A DNA stretch of 34,259 bases from Bacteroidia bacterium (GCA_026391595.1 JAPLDY010000094.1:1-34259), one strand, 5' to 3'; positions 1 to 11,824 are shown, numbered from the stretch's first letter. Program-made: numbers and translations. The notes: generated by a model not told the origin, from the sequence alone.

Positions 1-140
1 GGCGTTTAATAATTGTAATTTTACAACTGATTTACAAAACGAAAAGCTATATATATGGCTTATAATTAGGCTGTTATCTGATGTTCTGATTTTATCGGAC
101 AACAGAACGGTTTAATTCAGAGGGCCAAAATAAATTAGTT

Positions 141-407
141 ATGAACAGAAACAGATTCGTCTCGATCCTGGGTTGTCTGGTAATTTTTACCGTTCAGGCT
201 ATGGCTCAGGCTCCGTTCACTGACAGTGAGATGGGCTCTGAATTCATCAGGGGAATGGAGCTTTTCAACAAGGAAAAATATCCGGCTGCCATACGGTTTC
301 TGGATTCATATATTGAAAACAACAATAATTCTGACGTCATACTGCTCGCAGAGGCAAAATATTACAGATCAGTGGCAGCGCTTCATCTTTTCAATCCGGA
401 TGCGTAA
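141..407 (+). pseudogene. N-terminal fragment (signal peptide plus first TPR) of a large TPR protein, ended by an in-frame TAA
   Basis: 88-aa ORF with a signal peptide (MNRNRFVSILGCLVIFTVQAMAQA) and a TPR-like segment. Same reading frame as the 414..3161 ORF, separated only by TAA TAC AGG (405-413). Confidence 0.75.
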
Positions 408-413
408 TACAGG

Positions 414-3161
414 ATGATAACCTTCATAAGGACACACCCTGAGAGCCACCGGATCAATGAAGCCTACCTGGCTCTTGGCGATTATTTTTATCAGAATAAA
501 AGCTACCGGAAGGCTGCACTTTACCTTGAGCAGGTTAGGAGGTGGGAATTATCGCAGGAAAAGCTTCCTGAATATTTCTTCCGTCTGGGTTATTCACTAA
601 TGATTAAAGGCGACAAGCCCAGAGCAATGCTCATGTTCTCGGAGATAAAGGACATAGACACAGAATACACCTCTCCGGCACTCTACTATTTTTCACATTT
701 AGCCTATGAGCAGAAAATGTACGAGACCGCAATGGATGGTTTTTCCCGTCTGAAGAATGATGAGACATTCGGAGGTGTTGTACCGTTTTATATTGTCCAG
801 ATACTTTATCTGAAGAAGGATTATGATCAGATACTGACCATGGCTCCGGAGCTTTTAAAATCTGCCGGACCGGTAAGAGCAGTGGAGATTTATCGCTTCA
901 TTGGTGATGCTTATTATAACAAAGGAAATTACACTGTAGCACTTCCTTACCTGGAAAAATTTGCATCAGGGACAAAGATCAGTGCAAGAGAAGATAAATA
1001 CCAGTTAGGCTACTGCTATTACAAAACCGGTGAAACTGATAAAGCGATAAAACTGCTTCGTGAAATCGGAGCCGGCAACGATGAACTCAGCCAGAATATA
1101 TGGTTCATACTGGGCGACTGCTATCTTCAAAAAGGGGATAAGAAACGTGCTCAGCTTGGATTCTCGGAAGCCTCAAAGCTCAATTTTGACAAAAATATTA
1201 CCGAGCAGGCTCTCTTCAGCTATGCAAAGCTGACATATGAAACTTCATATTCGCCCTTTGGAGAAGTTATAAATGCATTTCAGGATTACATTGAACGCTA
1301 CCCTGCTTCCGACAGGATCGACGAGGCTTACAACTACCTGATCAGCACATATATGCAAGTTAAGAACTATAAGGCTGCGCTTGCATCTCTCGATAAGATA
1401 CCAAATAAGAGCAGTAAACTCGAGGAGGCTTATCAGCGGGTGGCATTTTTCAGGGGGCTTGAACTGTTCAAGAACATGGAACTTGAACCTGCAATTGCAA
1501 TGTTCGAGAAATCTCTCAAATTTGAAAAGTACAACAGGCAGCTGAGGGCCCGGGCCGTTTACTGGAAAGGTGAGGCATCATATCGCCTGGGCAGATATGA
1601 AGATGCAAAGACTGATTATACTACATTCATCGGGATCCCCGGCTCATCGACACTTGGTGAGAACTCACTTTTAAGGTATAACCTGGGATATTCATTCTTC
1701 AATCTTAAGGATTATGCAAATGCAATCACCCATTTTAAAACTTTTGAATCAGAGGTTGCCAATGCGAGATCTGAGGTCATGGTTGATGCCAGGAACAGGA
1801 TAGCAGACTGTTTTTACATTACGATGAACTATCCCACTGCCATAACTTATTATGACAAGGTGATAGACTTCGGAAAGATTGATGCCGACTATGCTATGTT
1901 CCAGAAGGGTTTTTCACTCGGACTTATGAATGATGAGAGGGGCAAGGCTGATGTACTTTCATCACTGACAACCAGATATCCGTCTTCAGCTTATGTTCCA
2001 AATGCAATTTTCGAAAGAGGCAGGGCACATGTTGTCCTTGAAGATTATCAGAAGGGTGAAGCCGATTTCAACACTGTGATTACATCATTCCCGGAGAGTC
2101 CTTTTGTTCCTCGGGCAATGGTTCAGCTGGGCCTGCTATACTATAATACGGATCAGAACGACAAGGCAATAGCCCAGTATAAGAAAGTTGTTGAGAAATA
2201 CAAGTCGACACCGGAAGCCAGGGCAGCTCTTACAGGACTGAAGAACACCTATGTAGAGATTAATGACGTGGATTCCTATTTCGCATATATAAAAACACTC
2301 CAGGGGTATGGCGACGTTAACCTTGCCGAAAAGGACTCCCTGCTTTATGCGTCTGGTGAAAATCTGTATATCACTGGCAAATACCAGAGAGCTGCTGAAG
2401 CATTCAGGAGTTATATAAAAGAATTTCCCTCCGGAAGCTTCCTACAGAATTCACAGTTCTACCTTGCTGAATGCTACAGGAAAACCGGCAATGACGATGA
2501 AGCTCTCAAGTTGTTTGTAGCAGTAGCCGGATCACCGGTAAATCAGTTTACGGAACAGTCGCTGAACGCAGCTGCAGCTATTTATTATTCAAAGGAAGTT
2601 TATGTATCATCCCTGGAATATTATGAAAAGCTTGAGAAAGGTGCCTCCACATCCGAGTTTAAGATAACTGGGCTGAGAGGTGGGCTCCGGTCAGCATATC
2701 AGCTGGGCGATGCTCAAAAAACAATTGCAGCGGCAGATCAGATAACCGGAACTCCAAATGTACCGGAGGAGCTTTCACGGGAAGCAATATTTATGAGGGC
2801 AAAGGCAAATTACAGCCTGAACAATTTTGAAAGCGCCCTTACCGATTTCCAAAAAACTGCAAATGAAGTGACAAGCGCCGAAGGTGCAGAATCAAAATAC
2901 AGGGTGGCTGAGCTTCTTTTCAGGAAGGACCAGATAGACGAATCTGAAAAGCTGGTTACTGAATTCATCGACCAGAATTCCCCGCACCAGTACTGGATGG
3001 CAAGGATGTTCATCCTCCTTTCCGACATAAGCCTGAAAAAGGGAGATAAGCTGCAGGCACGAGTGACGCTTGAGAGCCTCAGGGATTATTATACTATTGA
3101 TAATGATGGTATACTGGATGAGGTAAAAGCAAAACTCGACGTCATCAATGCAGGCAATTAA
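414..3161 (+). CDS. Tetratricopeptide repeat protein, probably envelope-associated; main body of the interrupted ORF that starts at 141
   Basis: 915-aa ORF with many TPR motifs (e.g. ALYYFSHLAYEQKMYETAMDGFSRL, AMVQLGLLYYNTDQNDKAIAQYKKVVEKY). Has no signal peptide of its own. Confidence 0.85.
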   Translation: MITFIRTHPESHRINEAYLALGDYFYQNKSYRKAALYLEQVRRWELSQEKLPEYFFRLGYSLMIKGDKPRAMLMFSEIKDIDTEYTSPALYYFSHLAYEQKMYETAMDGFSRLKNDETFGGVVPFYIVQILYLKKDYDQILTMAPELLKSAGPVRAVEIYRFIGDAYYNKGNYTVALPYLEKFASGTKISAREDKYQLGYCYYKTGETDKAIKLLREIGAGNDELSQNIWFILGDCYLQKGDKKRAQLGFSEASKLNFDKNITEQALFSYAKLTYETSYSPFGEVINAFQDYIERYPASDRIDEAYNYLISTYMQVKNYKAALASLDKIPNKSSKLEEAYQRVAFFRGLELFKNMELEPAIAMFEKSLKFEKYNRQLRARAVYWKGEASYRLGRYEDAKTDYTTFIGIPGSSTLGENSLLRYNLGYSFFNLKDYANAITHFKTFESEVANARSEVMVDARNRIADCFYITMNYPTAITYYDKVIDFGKIDADYAMFQKGFSLGLMNDERGKADVLSSLTTRYPSSAYVPNAIFERGRAHVVLEDYQKGEADFNTVITSFPESPFVPRAMVQLGLLYYNTDQNDKAIAQYKKVVEKYKSTPEARAALTGLKNTYVEINDVDSYFAYIKTLQGYGDVNLAEKDSLLYASGENLYITGKYQRAAEAFRSYIKEFPSGSFLQNSQFYLAECYRKTGNDDEALKLFVAVAGSPVNQFTEQSLNAAAAIYYSKEVYVSSLEYYEKLEKGASTSEFKITGLRGGLRSAYQLGDAQKTIAAADQITGTPNVPEELSREAIFMRAKANYSLNNFESALTDFQKTANEVTSAEGAESKYRVAELLFRKDQIDESEKLVTEFIDQNSPHQYWMARMFILLSDISLKKGDKLQARVTLESLRDYYTIDNDGILDEVKAKLDVINAGN

Positions 3162-3228
3162 AGAGATTACTGACTGATACCCGACATGCAAAAGGGAATT
3201 TTAGAAATTTTTGAGAAACAGAAGTGAA

Positions 3229-4932
3229 ATGAAAAAAATCCTGATAATATTGCCTCTGATATTCCTGACTTGCCTGGCTGGTTCAGCACAGACGGTTCAG
3301 CAGGATCTTGACAGGGAAGTGACTCTTTATAATCCGTATAAGCCCTCTGTACCGGACTTCAAAAAGAGGAGCTATCTGCCTGATATCAGCGATACTGCAA
3401 AGCTGAGGCCCGACTTTAAATATGATGTTTCGACCACGGCCTTTTCGCCGGAATATACCATCAGTCCTATTAAGCCTGCTGCTCTGCTTCCCGATCCTCT
3501 GCCAAAGCTGTACAAGAGTTACGTAAAGCTTGGATTTGGGAATTATATCACACCCATGGCTGAGATCAGTATCACCAATGAACGCTCAAAGAAAGGAGCA
3601 ATAGGTTTCTATGCAAGACATTTCTCCACAAACGGTCATATTCGCCTGCAGGAAGACCACGATAAAGTCTTTGCAGGATACATGGATAATGATCTTGCAT
3701 TATATGGAAAAAAATTCTTCCGCGAAAGCCTGCTTGAAGGATCGGTTGACTTTACCCAGAAGCTGAGGTATGCATATGGATATGATACCACTATTGTCCG
3801 TGATGAATCGGATAAAAAAGAGATCAGGATGGGGTATAATAACCTGAGCGCAGACATTTCACTCGCCTCATTGACTCTTGATTCTACGAGCTATTCATAT
3901 GATTTTGACCTTAATTATGATTATTTCTATCACACCAACAAGAAATCTCAGCATAACATTGGACTGACAGGAAGTATGGCTACAAAGTATGAAGGATTTT
4001 ATATTGGTTCAGGCCTTGAATTTCAGTATTTCATGCTTTCGGAGCAGCTTTGGGACAAGTCCAAGTATCTCGTGTCTCTTAGTCCTTTTGTTAAGAAGAG
4101 CACTCCTCAATGGAACTTCAAAGCCGGACTTCAGTTGCTCCTCGACAGGAATATGACTGAGAAGCCGAGATTCCATATTTACCCGGACGTAAACTTCGGA
4201 TTCAGCGTGGTACCCTCATATGTCAGGTTTTTCGCAGCTTTGGGTGGCAGACTTGAAAGGAACGAACCAAAAGTGATTATCGGGGAAAATCCATTCCTCA
4301 TCCGCAACGGAACCTTGTTTAAGCTGCCAAATACCAGTCATAATCTGATTATTTCGGCAGGGGTCAACGGAAATACCGGAATAGGCGGAAATTATGTTTT
4401 ATCGGCTTCATATTCATTAATTAACGATATGTTGTTCTATGCCAATATAGTGAATACAGCAGATTTTATATCACCTCAGATTGGTAACATGTTCATTCCC
4501 CTTACTGACGATGGCGAGCTACTGAAGATACATGGAGAGATAAGCGGGCTGATAAAGGACAAGATCATGTATAGAGGCGAAGCAAACTGGTACAATTATT
4601 CGCTTACCCAATATGATTATCCTTTTAACAAGCCGGACTGGGATGCGAGTGTCGGTATTAAGTACAATCTGAGAAACAAAATTATTACAGGAGTAGATGT
4701 TACGGCGCTTGGCAAGCGCAGATTTGCAGTAATGAACGAAGCCACGCTGTTCACATTTCCGGATTATGAACCTGTACATGTCAATATCAACCTGAACGCA
4801 GAGTACAGGTACTCCAAGATACTATCGCTCTGGATTAAAGCCAATAATATAGCCTTCAACAAGTACTATGAATATGCCTACTACCCAACGCAGAGGTTCA
4901 TCTTTATGGTAGGATTCAGCTATAGCTTATGA
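3229..4932 (+). CDS. Outer-membrane beta-barrel / TonB-dependent receptor-like protein
   Basis: ORF 3211..4932. The ATG at 3229 gives a clean signal peptide (MKKILIILPLIFLTCLAGSAQ). Alternating aromatic beta-strand pattern and a C-terminal RFIFMVGFSYSL typical of barrel proteins. Confidence 0.7.
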   Translation: MKKILIILPLIFLTCLAGSAQTVQQDLDREVTLYNPYKPSVPDFKKRSYLPDISDTAKLRPDFKYDVSTTAFSPEYTISPIKPAALLPDPLPKLYKSYVKLGFGNYITPMAEISITNERSKKGAIGFYARHFSTNGHIRLQEDHDKVFAGYMDNDLALYGKKFFRESLLEGSVDFTQKLRYAYGYDTTIVRDESDKKEIRMGYNNLSADISLASLTLDSTSYSYDFDLNYDYFYHTNKKSQHNIGLTGSMATKYEGFYIGSGLEFQYFMLSEQLWDKSKYLVSLSPFVKKSTPQWNFKAGLQLLLDRNMTEKPRFHIYPDVNFGFSVVPSYVRFFAALGGRLERNEPKVIIGENPFLIRNGTLFKLPNTSHNLIISAGVNGNTGIGGNYVLSASYSLINDMLFYANIVNTADFISPQIGNMFIPLTDDGELLKIHGEISGLIKDKIMYRGEANWYNYSLTQYDYPFNKPDWDASVGIKYNLRNKIITGVDVTALGKRRFAVMNEATLFTFPDYEPVHVNINLNAEYRYSKILSLWIKANNIAFNKYYEYAYYPTQRFIFMVGFSYSL

Positions 4933-4936
4933 GAGA

Positions 4937-4993
4937 GTCTTGCAGGTCTTGCCAGTCTTGCAGGTCCTTTACGACTTGCACGACCTGCATGAC
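4937..4993. repeat. Short direct repeats plus inverted copy, able to form a hairpin
   Basis: GTCTTGCAGGTC at 4937-4948 and 4955-4966 (18-bp period). Near-perfect inverted copy GACCTGCATGAC at 4982-4993 (11 of 12 pairs). Confidence 0.8.
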
Positions 4994-5072
4994 AAATCTT
5001 TCCCTGTTAATTTCTATATTAAATTGTGCATAAAAAATAACATATTTTTAACAGAAAACCGTTTAAAATGTA

Positions 5073-5080
5073 TATATTTG
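5073..5080 (+). promoter_or_regulatory. Possible Bacteroidetes -7 element upstream of gyrB
   Basis: TATATTTG matches TAnnTTTG; no clear TTTG -33 element at the expected distance. Confidence 0.4.
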
Positions 5081-5255
5081 CAGTATTATTTAATATTCAT
5101 ATTATCAATTGCTTATAACACAAAATGAGAGGTCTTTCCTGGTAGCTGTAGGCGGTGAAAAATATATTCTTGTCCTGATTCCCTTAAATCATTTTACTAA
5201 TCAGTTGGCGATGAGAAGAACAAAGCTCTCTTTTAGTGTTATTTGGATGTTATAA

Positions 5256-7238
<1,983 letters not shown>

Positions 7239-7240
7239 TT

Positions 7241-7276
7241 AACCACCTTCCTCCTGACTTGACATCAGGGGTGGTT
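7241..7276. terminator. Hairpin between convergent gyrB and the DUF362 gene, possibly a bidirectional terminator
   Basis: AACCACC (7241-7247) pairs with GGTGGTT (7270-7276); inner CCTGA (7253-7257) pairs with TCAGG (7265-7269). Confidence 0.6.
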
Positions 7277-8388
7277 TAGTCGCCAAAGACTTTTCGTCGT
7301 ACCTCAACTGCACTATATTGGCAAACCTCGGCGCAGCAGAAGCACCTGATGCATTTATTGTCAGTCAGAACGACCCACTTCTTCTTCTCGGGATGCATGG
7401 TTATCGCATTAACAGGGCATATTTTTATGCACTCCTGGCAACCTGTGCAGTTTATGTGTTTAAATACCGGTCTTTTTTCAAATCTCTTTATAAAATGCAG
7501 CCTGTGCTTTATGAATCTGGCAACTATATTTTCATTGACGGAAATTGGAATACGCTTGAAATCTTTCCTGATAAGAGTCTCAAGTTCCGGCCCGTCATAA
7601 ACTATATCGCTGCGATCCGTGAGCCATTGTCTTCTTGAAAGGGCAATCGCATTAGTGGGGATATCCATAGGGTCATAACCTGCTATTGTACTGGCAATAA
7701 TATCCATGGCCAAAGGATTCGAAGATCCAATCAGAACTTCCGTTGCAAAAGGAGTACCCTGCCCGGGACCATGGCCTTCCATGCCCATAATGCCGTCCAT
7801 TATGAAAAAATGTGGGGTTACTGCCTCATTCAGATCAACAAGGAAAACGGAAAACCTATCCCTGTCATTATGAAGCGCATGCTGCATCGCTTTGGAAAAC
7901 CCGGGTACAAGTCCAAGTGAATTCTTTATAGCCCCGGTGAAATAAACCAGCTCATGGTTCTTGAATTTTGGCAGGGAAATAATCAGATCGACTTCCCGGG
8001 TAACAGATGCTATCCTGATCTTCCCGTTTTTAAGTACTGCTTCTGCAGGATTCTTTAAAAAATCAACCCATTCAGCTCCTGTTCTCCTGCATACATCATA
8101 AATCCCTGATTTTTCGCATTTGAAGCCTGGCAGATGCATCGCAGGAGAATCGCCCACTAAAACAGTTGCACCTTTTGACTGAAGCAACCTTACCATCGCT
8201 TCGACCACCACAGGATGTGTGCTTATGCATTTGGCAGGGTTGCTGTCGATAAGTATGTTGGGCTTGACAAGGACCTTTTTGCCTGAAACATCCGGACCTT
8301 CACATGCAGTATATATTTCAGAAATTAAATCGTAGACTTTGATGGGATTATACTCGCCGCATCTCCTTACAGTGACTTTTGTATTCAT
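7276..8388 (-). CDS. DUF362 domain protein with C-terminal 4Fe-4S ferredoxin domain
   Basis: ORF 7276..8409; start more likely at MNTK (8388). VLVKPNILIDSNPAKCISTHPVVVEAMVRLL is DUF362-like. CTGCQECIKICPVNAI and CIRCFCCAEVCQYSAV are two Fe-S cluster motifs. Confidence 0.85.
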   Translation of the reverse strand: MNTKVTVRRCGEYNPIKVYDLISEIYTACEGPDVSGKKVLVKPNILIDSNPAKCISTHPVVVEAMVRLLQSKGATVLVGDSPAMHLPGFKCEKSGIYDVCRRTGAEWVDFLKNPAEAVLKNGKIRIASVTREVDLIISLPKFKNHELVYFTGAIKNSLGLVPGFSKAMQHALHNDRDRFSVFLVDLNEAVTPHFFIMDGIMGMEGHGPGQGTPFATEVLIGSSNPLAMDIIASTIAGYDPMDIPTNAIALSRRQWLTDRSDIVYDGPELETLIRKDFKRIPISVNENIVARFIKHRLHFIKRFEKRPVFKHINCTGCQECIKICPVNAITMHPEKKKWVVLTDNKCIRCFCCAEVCQYSAVEVRRKVFGD

Positions 8389-8421
8389 GTAAAATTTTAA
8401 AGAGCACAAAGAAAAGAATAA

Positions 8422-9861
8422 TTATTCAGATAGGATTGTCTCCTTTAAAATTTCCTCAATATGAGAAATTACTTTCTGCTGTGATCCTGAAAAATTATTA
8501 ACTATTATGCAGAAAATCAAATTTTTACCTGTTAAGGTTGTAAGATATCCTGCATAGCTTCTGACCCTGGTCATTGAACCGCTTTTTGCCCTCATGCGTG
8601 ATTCAAATACAGGATCGGTGAAATGATTCTTAAGGGTGCCCTCCTTGCCTGCTTCCGGAAGTGAAGAATAGAACTGATCAAAATACTTTCCCCTGCTCTT
8701 CATATAAAACAGAAGGGAGACCATTCCCTTCGCATTGACTGCGTTGAGAGGAGAGAGGCCGCTTCCGTCCTCAATGAAAAAGCCATCTGTGCTTATGCCC
8801 GAGAGATCAAGGAATTCATGAATGCAGCTGACGCCCGATTCGGTGGCCCCATTCTTCTTATAAACCTTCCCGATCTCTTTGACAAGATGCTCAGCATACA
8901 GATTGACACTCTCATGATTAAGCACCTCAATGATCTTTTCAAGCGGCGGAGAAGATGTCTCGGCAATTTCGCGGACCTCGGTTTTAAGAGGTCTTTGCAT
9001 CAGCCTGACAGTTGTCGGATAAGTCGCAACATCGATTCCTGCATCCTTGAATTTCTGATTCATCATTTTTGCCATAATTAACGGAGGATCCGCGATGGAT
9101 GCATTCAATACAAAATCATTGACATTGGATGGGATCGTCCCTGCCAGCCAGCCGTTAGTGCTGTAGGGCGCTGCAAAAACATAGCCCCTGTCGGCGGTAC
9201 CTGCAGCAACGAGCCAGTTGGAAAATTCAAACCTGCATTCGGCAGGAGAGATGCCTGTAATATAAAGCTGTGAACTGTCAGATGCAGTCTTAAAATGTAT
9301 TTCATAGGAGTTATCGAAGAGTGATAATCCATATGCACCGGCTCCATAATAATTACCAGCATCCTCCCAGAGCCATTTGGAAGGTACCGGCAGATAATCG
9401 TAGTAAGAATCGTCAGTTATGACTCCCCCCGTTATCCTTCTTATCCTGAGTTTCTTCAATTCATCAATCCACCTGTCAGCAAATCCGGCATAATGCTCCT
9501 CAAATTTTTTTGATCCAAGAGAGGGATCTCCACCGCCTTTTATAACAATATTACCGTCCAGCAATCCAAACAATTTGTGTATATTCCCGGTATAACCGAT
9601 TTCAGTTTTAAAAGTGTATTCAGGACCAAGCAGTTCGAGAGCTGCGGAAGTTGTGACCAGTTTCAATATTGAAGCGGGAACAAGGCTTTTATCTGCATTA
9701 TATTCGAATACGGTTTTTCCGCTGTCGGAATCTATTATACAGAAAGAGACAGCAGCATGTTCCATTACAGAATCTGCAAGGAGCGAATTCAGGGCCCTTT
9801 CCTGCGAAAACATCTGGAGAGGGATCCAGAATAACAGAATGCTGAATAATCTTCGGGTCAT
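8422..9861 (-). CDS. dacB: D-alanyl-D-alanine carboxypeptidase/endopeptidase (PBP4, peptidase S13)
   Basis: 479 aa with signal peptide. SLVPASILKLVTTSAALELLG (SxxK), DGSGLSPLNAVNAKGMVSLL and RAKSGSMTRVRSYAGYL (KSG). Confidence 0.92.
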   Translation of the reverse strand: MTRRLFSILLFWIPLQMFSQERALNSLLADSVMEHAAVSFCIIDSDSGKTVFEYNADKSLVPASILKLVTTSAALELLGPEYTFKTEIGYTGNIHKLFGLLDGNIVIKGGGDPSLGSKKFEEHYAGFADRWIDELKKLRIRRITGGVITDDSYYDYLPVPSKWLWEDAGNYYGAGAYGLSLFDNSYEIHFKTASDSSQLYITGISPAECRFEFSNWLVAAGTADRGYVFAAPYSTNGWLAGTIPSNVNDFVLNASIADPPLIMAKMMNQKFKDAGIDVATYPTTVRLMQRPLKTEVREIAETSSPPLEKIIEVLNHESVNLYAEHLVKEIGKVYKKNGATESGVSCIHEFLDLSGISTDGFFIEDGSGLSPLNAVNAKGMVSLLFYMKSRGKYFDQFYSSLPEAGKEGTLKNHFTDPVFESRMRAKSGSMTRVRSYAGYLTTLTGKNLIFCIIVNNFSGSQQKVISHIEEILKETILSE

Positions 9862-9863
9862 TT

Positions 9864-10910
9864 CTATTTGCTTTTATTCTGTTCCATTGTTGAAAGCAAT
9901 CCGCAGGCTGCCTGTATATCTTCTCCCCTTGACGTTCTTACAGTGGATAGAATCCCTTTGGCATTAAGTGCTTCCTTGAATCTGATTGTCGCAGCCATAT
10001 CGGGGCTCTCGAATTCTGAACCCGGTATTTTGTGAAACCTTATGATGTTAATCCTGCATTTAATGCCGTTGAGTATCCGTGCCAGCTCTTTAATATGTGC
10101 AGGTGAATCATTTACTCCTTTAAAGAGTATATATTCAAAAGAGACTCTTCTCTGGCTGTTGAAGTTGAAATCACGGATTATATCAAGTATATCCCTGACT
10201 GAGTTTGTTCCCTGTATAGGCATCAACGCCCGTCTCTCCTCGTCAAATGGGGAGTGAAGACTTACAGCAATATGGCACCGGCTCTTATCGAGGAACTCCT
10301 TAATGCTGTTTTTCAGTCCTATGGTGCTGACCGTTATCCGCGTGGGGCTCCACCCATATCCCCATTCAGAAGTAAGGATCTCAAGGCTCTTAAGGAGCTC
10401 TGCAGTATTGTCGAGGGGTTCACCCATTCCCATGAATACCATATTTGTCAGCCTGCCGAATTCCGGCATGCTCCTGAACTGGTTCAATATCTCATTGCAT
10501 GAGAGATTCCCCTGGAATCCCTGTTTACCGGTCATGCAGAATACGCAACCCATCTTGCATCCGGCCTGGGATGAAACACATATTGTAGCCCTGTCGTCAT
10601 CAGGGATAAAGGCAGTTTCTATATATTTGTCATCCAGTACTTTATATAGATATTTCTTTGTGCCATCCTTGCTTTCGGCGACATTTACAGGTTCTGAGAG
10701 GCCAATTTCATAATCAACAGAAAGGACCTCCCTCATCTTCTTCGAGAGATTGGTCATCTCATCAATCGTGGATATCTCCTTTTTATAAAGCCAATCAGCA
10801 ATCTGTCTTGCAGCAAACCCGGGAAGCTTAACCCGTTTTGTCACTGCTATCAGTTCATTCAGTGTTTTCCCGTATAGTTTCTCTTTAACCATTGAAAAAG
10901 AACCTGACAA
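9864..10910 (-). CDS. rlmN: 23S rRNA (adenine(2503)-C(2))-methyltransferase, radical SAM
   Basis: CVSSQAGCKMGCVFCMTGKQGFQGNLS radical-SAM CxxxCxxC motif, NMVFMGMGEPLDN, VRTSRGEDIQAACGLL. Start may be MVKEK at 10892. Confidence 0.95.
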   Translation of the reverse strand: MSGSFSMVKEKLYGKTLNELIAVTKRVKLPGFAARQIADWLYKKEISTIDEMTNLSKKMREVLSVDYEIGLSEPVNVAESKDGTKKYLYKVLDDKYIETAFIPDDDRATICVSSQAGCKMGCVFCMTGKQGFQGNLSCNEILNQFRSMPEFGRLTNMVFMGMGEPLDNTAELLKSLEILTSEWGYGWSPTRITVSTIGLKNSIKEFLDKSRCHIAVSLHSPFDEERRALMPIQGTNSVRDILDIIRDFNFNSQRRVSFEYILFKGVNDSPAHIKELARILNGIKCRINIIRFHKIPGSEFESPDMAATIRFKEALNAKGILSTVRTSRGEDIQAACGLLSTMEQNKSK

Positions 10911-10937
10911 TATTCAGAATTTGATTAACAGGATCAT

Positions 10938-11036
10938 AAGAACTTACACAGAGTGACACAGAGGACCACAGAGATACACAGAGGTCAGACTCTGTGGCAC
11001 TCTGTGGTTCTCCGGATCTCCTCTGTGAAAGTTCTT
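10938..11036. repeat. Long imperfect inverted repeat made of CACAGAG heptamers at 10-bp spacing
   Basis: CACAGAG at 10947, 10957, 10967 and 10977. Inverted CTCTGTG at 10990, 11000 and 11021. Outer arms AAGAACTTACACAGAG and CTCTGTGAAAGTTCTT. Confidence 0.9.
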
Positions 11037-11047
11037 CATCTTTTTTA

Positions 11048-11824
11048 TTATAGATTAATAATACCGTCGAAGACAAAAGTAGCTGGTCCGGTAAGCCATA
11101 TATTGGTTACCTTTCCATCTGTCACCTTGAATTCCACTTTGAGATTACCACCCCTGGCCCTAACATTTACAGGAGCTGTGTCAAAATGTCCAGCCAGCAC
11201 TGAAGCAATGGCAGAAGCAGTTACACCTGTACCGCAGGCCAGTGTCTCTTCCTCGACGCCACGTTCGAAAGTTCTGAGATATAATCCATTATCATTTACT
11301 TCGACAAAGTTGACATTGGTTCCGCCAGGGGAGAATTTTGGAGACCACCTCAGTCTTTTTCCTTCTTCATTGACATCCATCCTGTCGATATCAATGGTAA
11401 ATACCACATAATGCGGTGATCCGGTATTTATAAAATAGCTGCCATCGATGATCTTATATTCATTCACGTCTGCCATCTGGAGGCGGACTATATCATCCAT
11501 TACTTCTGCCTCATGAATGCCATCGAAGGCAATGAATTTCTGATTATTGCCTGCTATATTCCATTTCCTTGCAAAATGGGCGGTGCATCTTCCTCCGTTT
11601 CCGCACATGGAACCGGGCTTTCCGTCGGAATTGAAATATTTCATCTCAAAGTCAGCCTTGTCATTACCGGAGATAAGGATAAGCCCGTCGGCTCCAATGC
11701 CAAAACGGCGGTCGCATAATCTGTTAATAAGATTTGAATCAGCGGGATTAAATGTACCCTTACGGTTGTCTATGATAATGAAATCATTACCCGCTCCCTG
11801 GTACTTGTTAAAAGTTACCTTCAT
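11048..11824 (-). CDS. dapF: Diaminopimelate epimerase
   Basis: 258 aa: KYQGAGNDFIIIDN, MCGNGGRCTAHFA and EETLACGTGVTASA carry the two catalytic Cys motifs. Confidence 0.96.
   Translation of the reverse strand: MKVTFNKYQGAGNDFIIIDNRKGTFNPADSNLINRLCDRRFGIGADGLILISGNDKADFEMKYFNSDGKPGSMCGNGGRCTAHFARKWNIAGNNQKFIAFDGIHEAEVMDDIVRLQMADVNEYKIIDGSYFINTGSPHYVVFTIDIDRMDVNEEGKRLRWSPKFSPGGTNVNFVEVNDNGLYLRTFERGVEEETLACGTGVTASAIASVLAGHFDTAPVNVRARGGNLKVEFKVTDGKVTNIWLTGPATFVFDGIINL

Noticed and set aside
13-26. Small palindrome TTGTAA-TT-TTACAA upstream of the TPR gene
   Set aside because: Only 6-bp AT-rich arms; expected by chance in an AT-rich intergenic region.
4940-5128. 62-aa ORF MQVLPVLQVLYDLHDLHDKSF...
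   Set aside because: Its N-terminus is a translation of the short repeats; low-complexity and no coding support.
7318-7638. 106-aa plus-strand ORF in the DUF362 gene
   Set aside because: Antisense to the ferredoxin domain; its sequence is explained by the opposite frame.
10947-11027. Regular short repeats considered as a CRISPR array
   Set aside because: Units are 7 bp at 10-bp spacing and become inverted; no 20-50 bp repeats, no unique spacers of CRISPR length and no cas genes.
10953-11411. 152-aa plus-strand ORF
   Set aside because: Starts inside the CACAGAG inverted repeat and runs antisense to dapF; most likely spurious.
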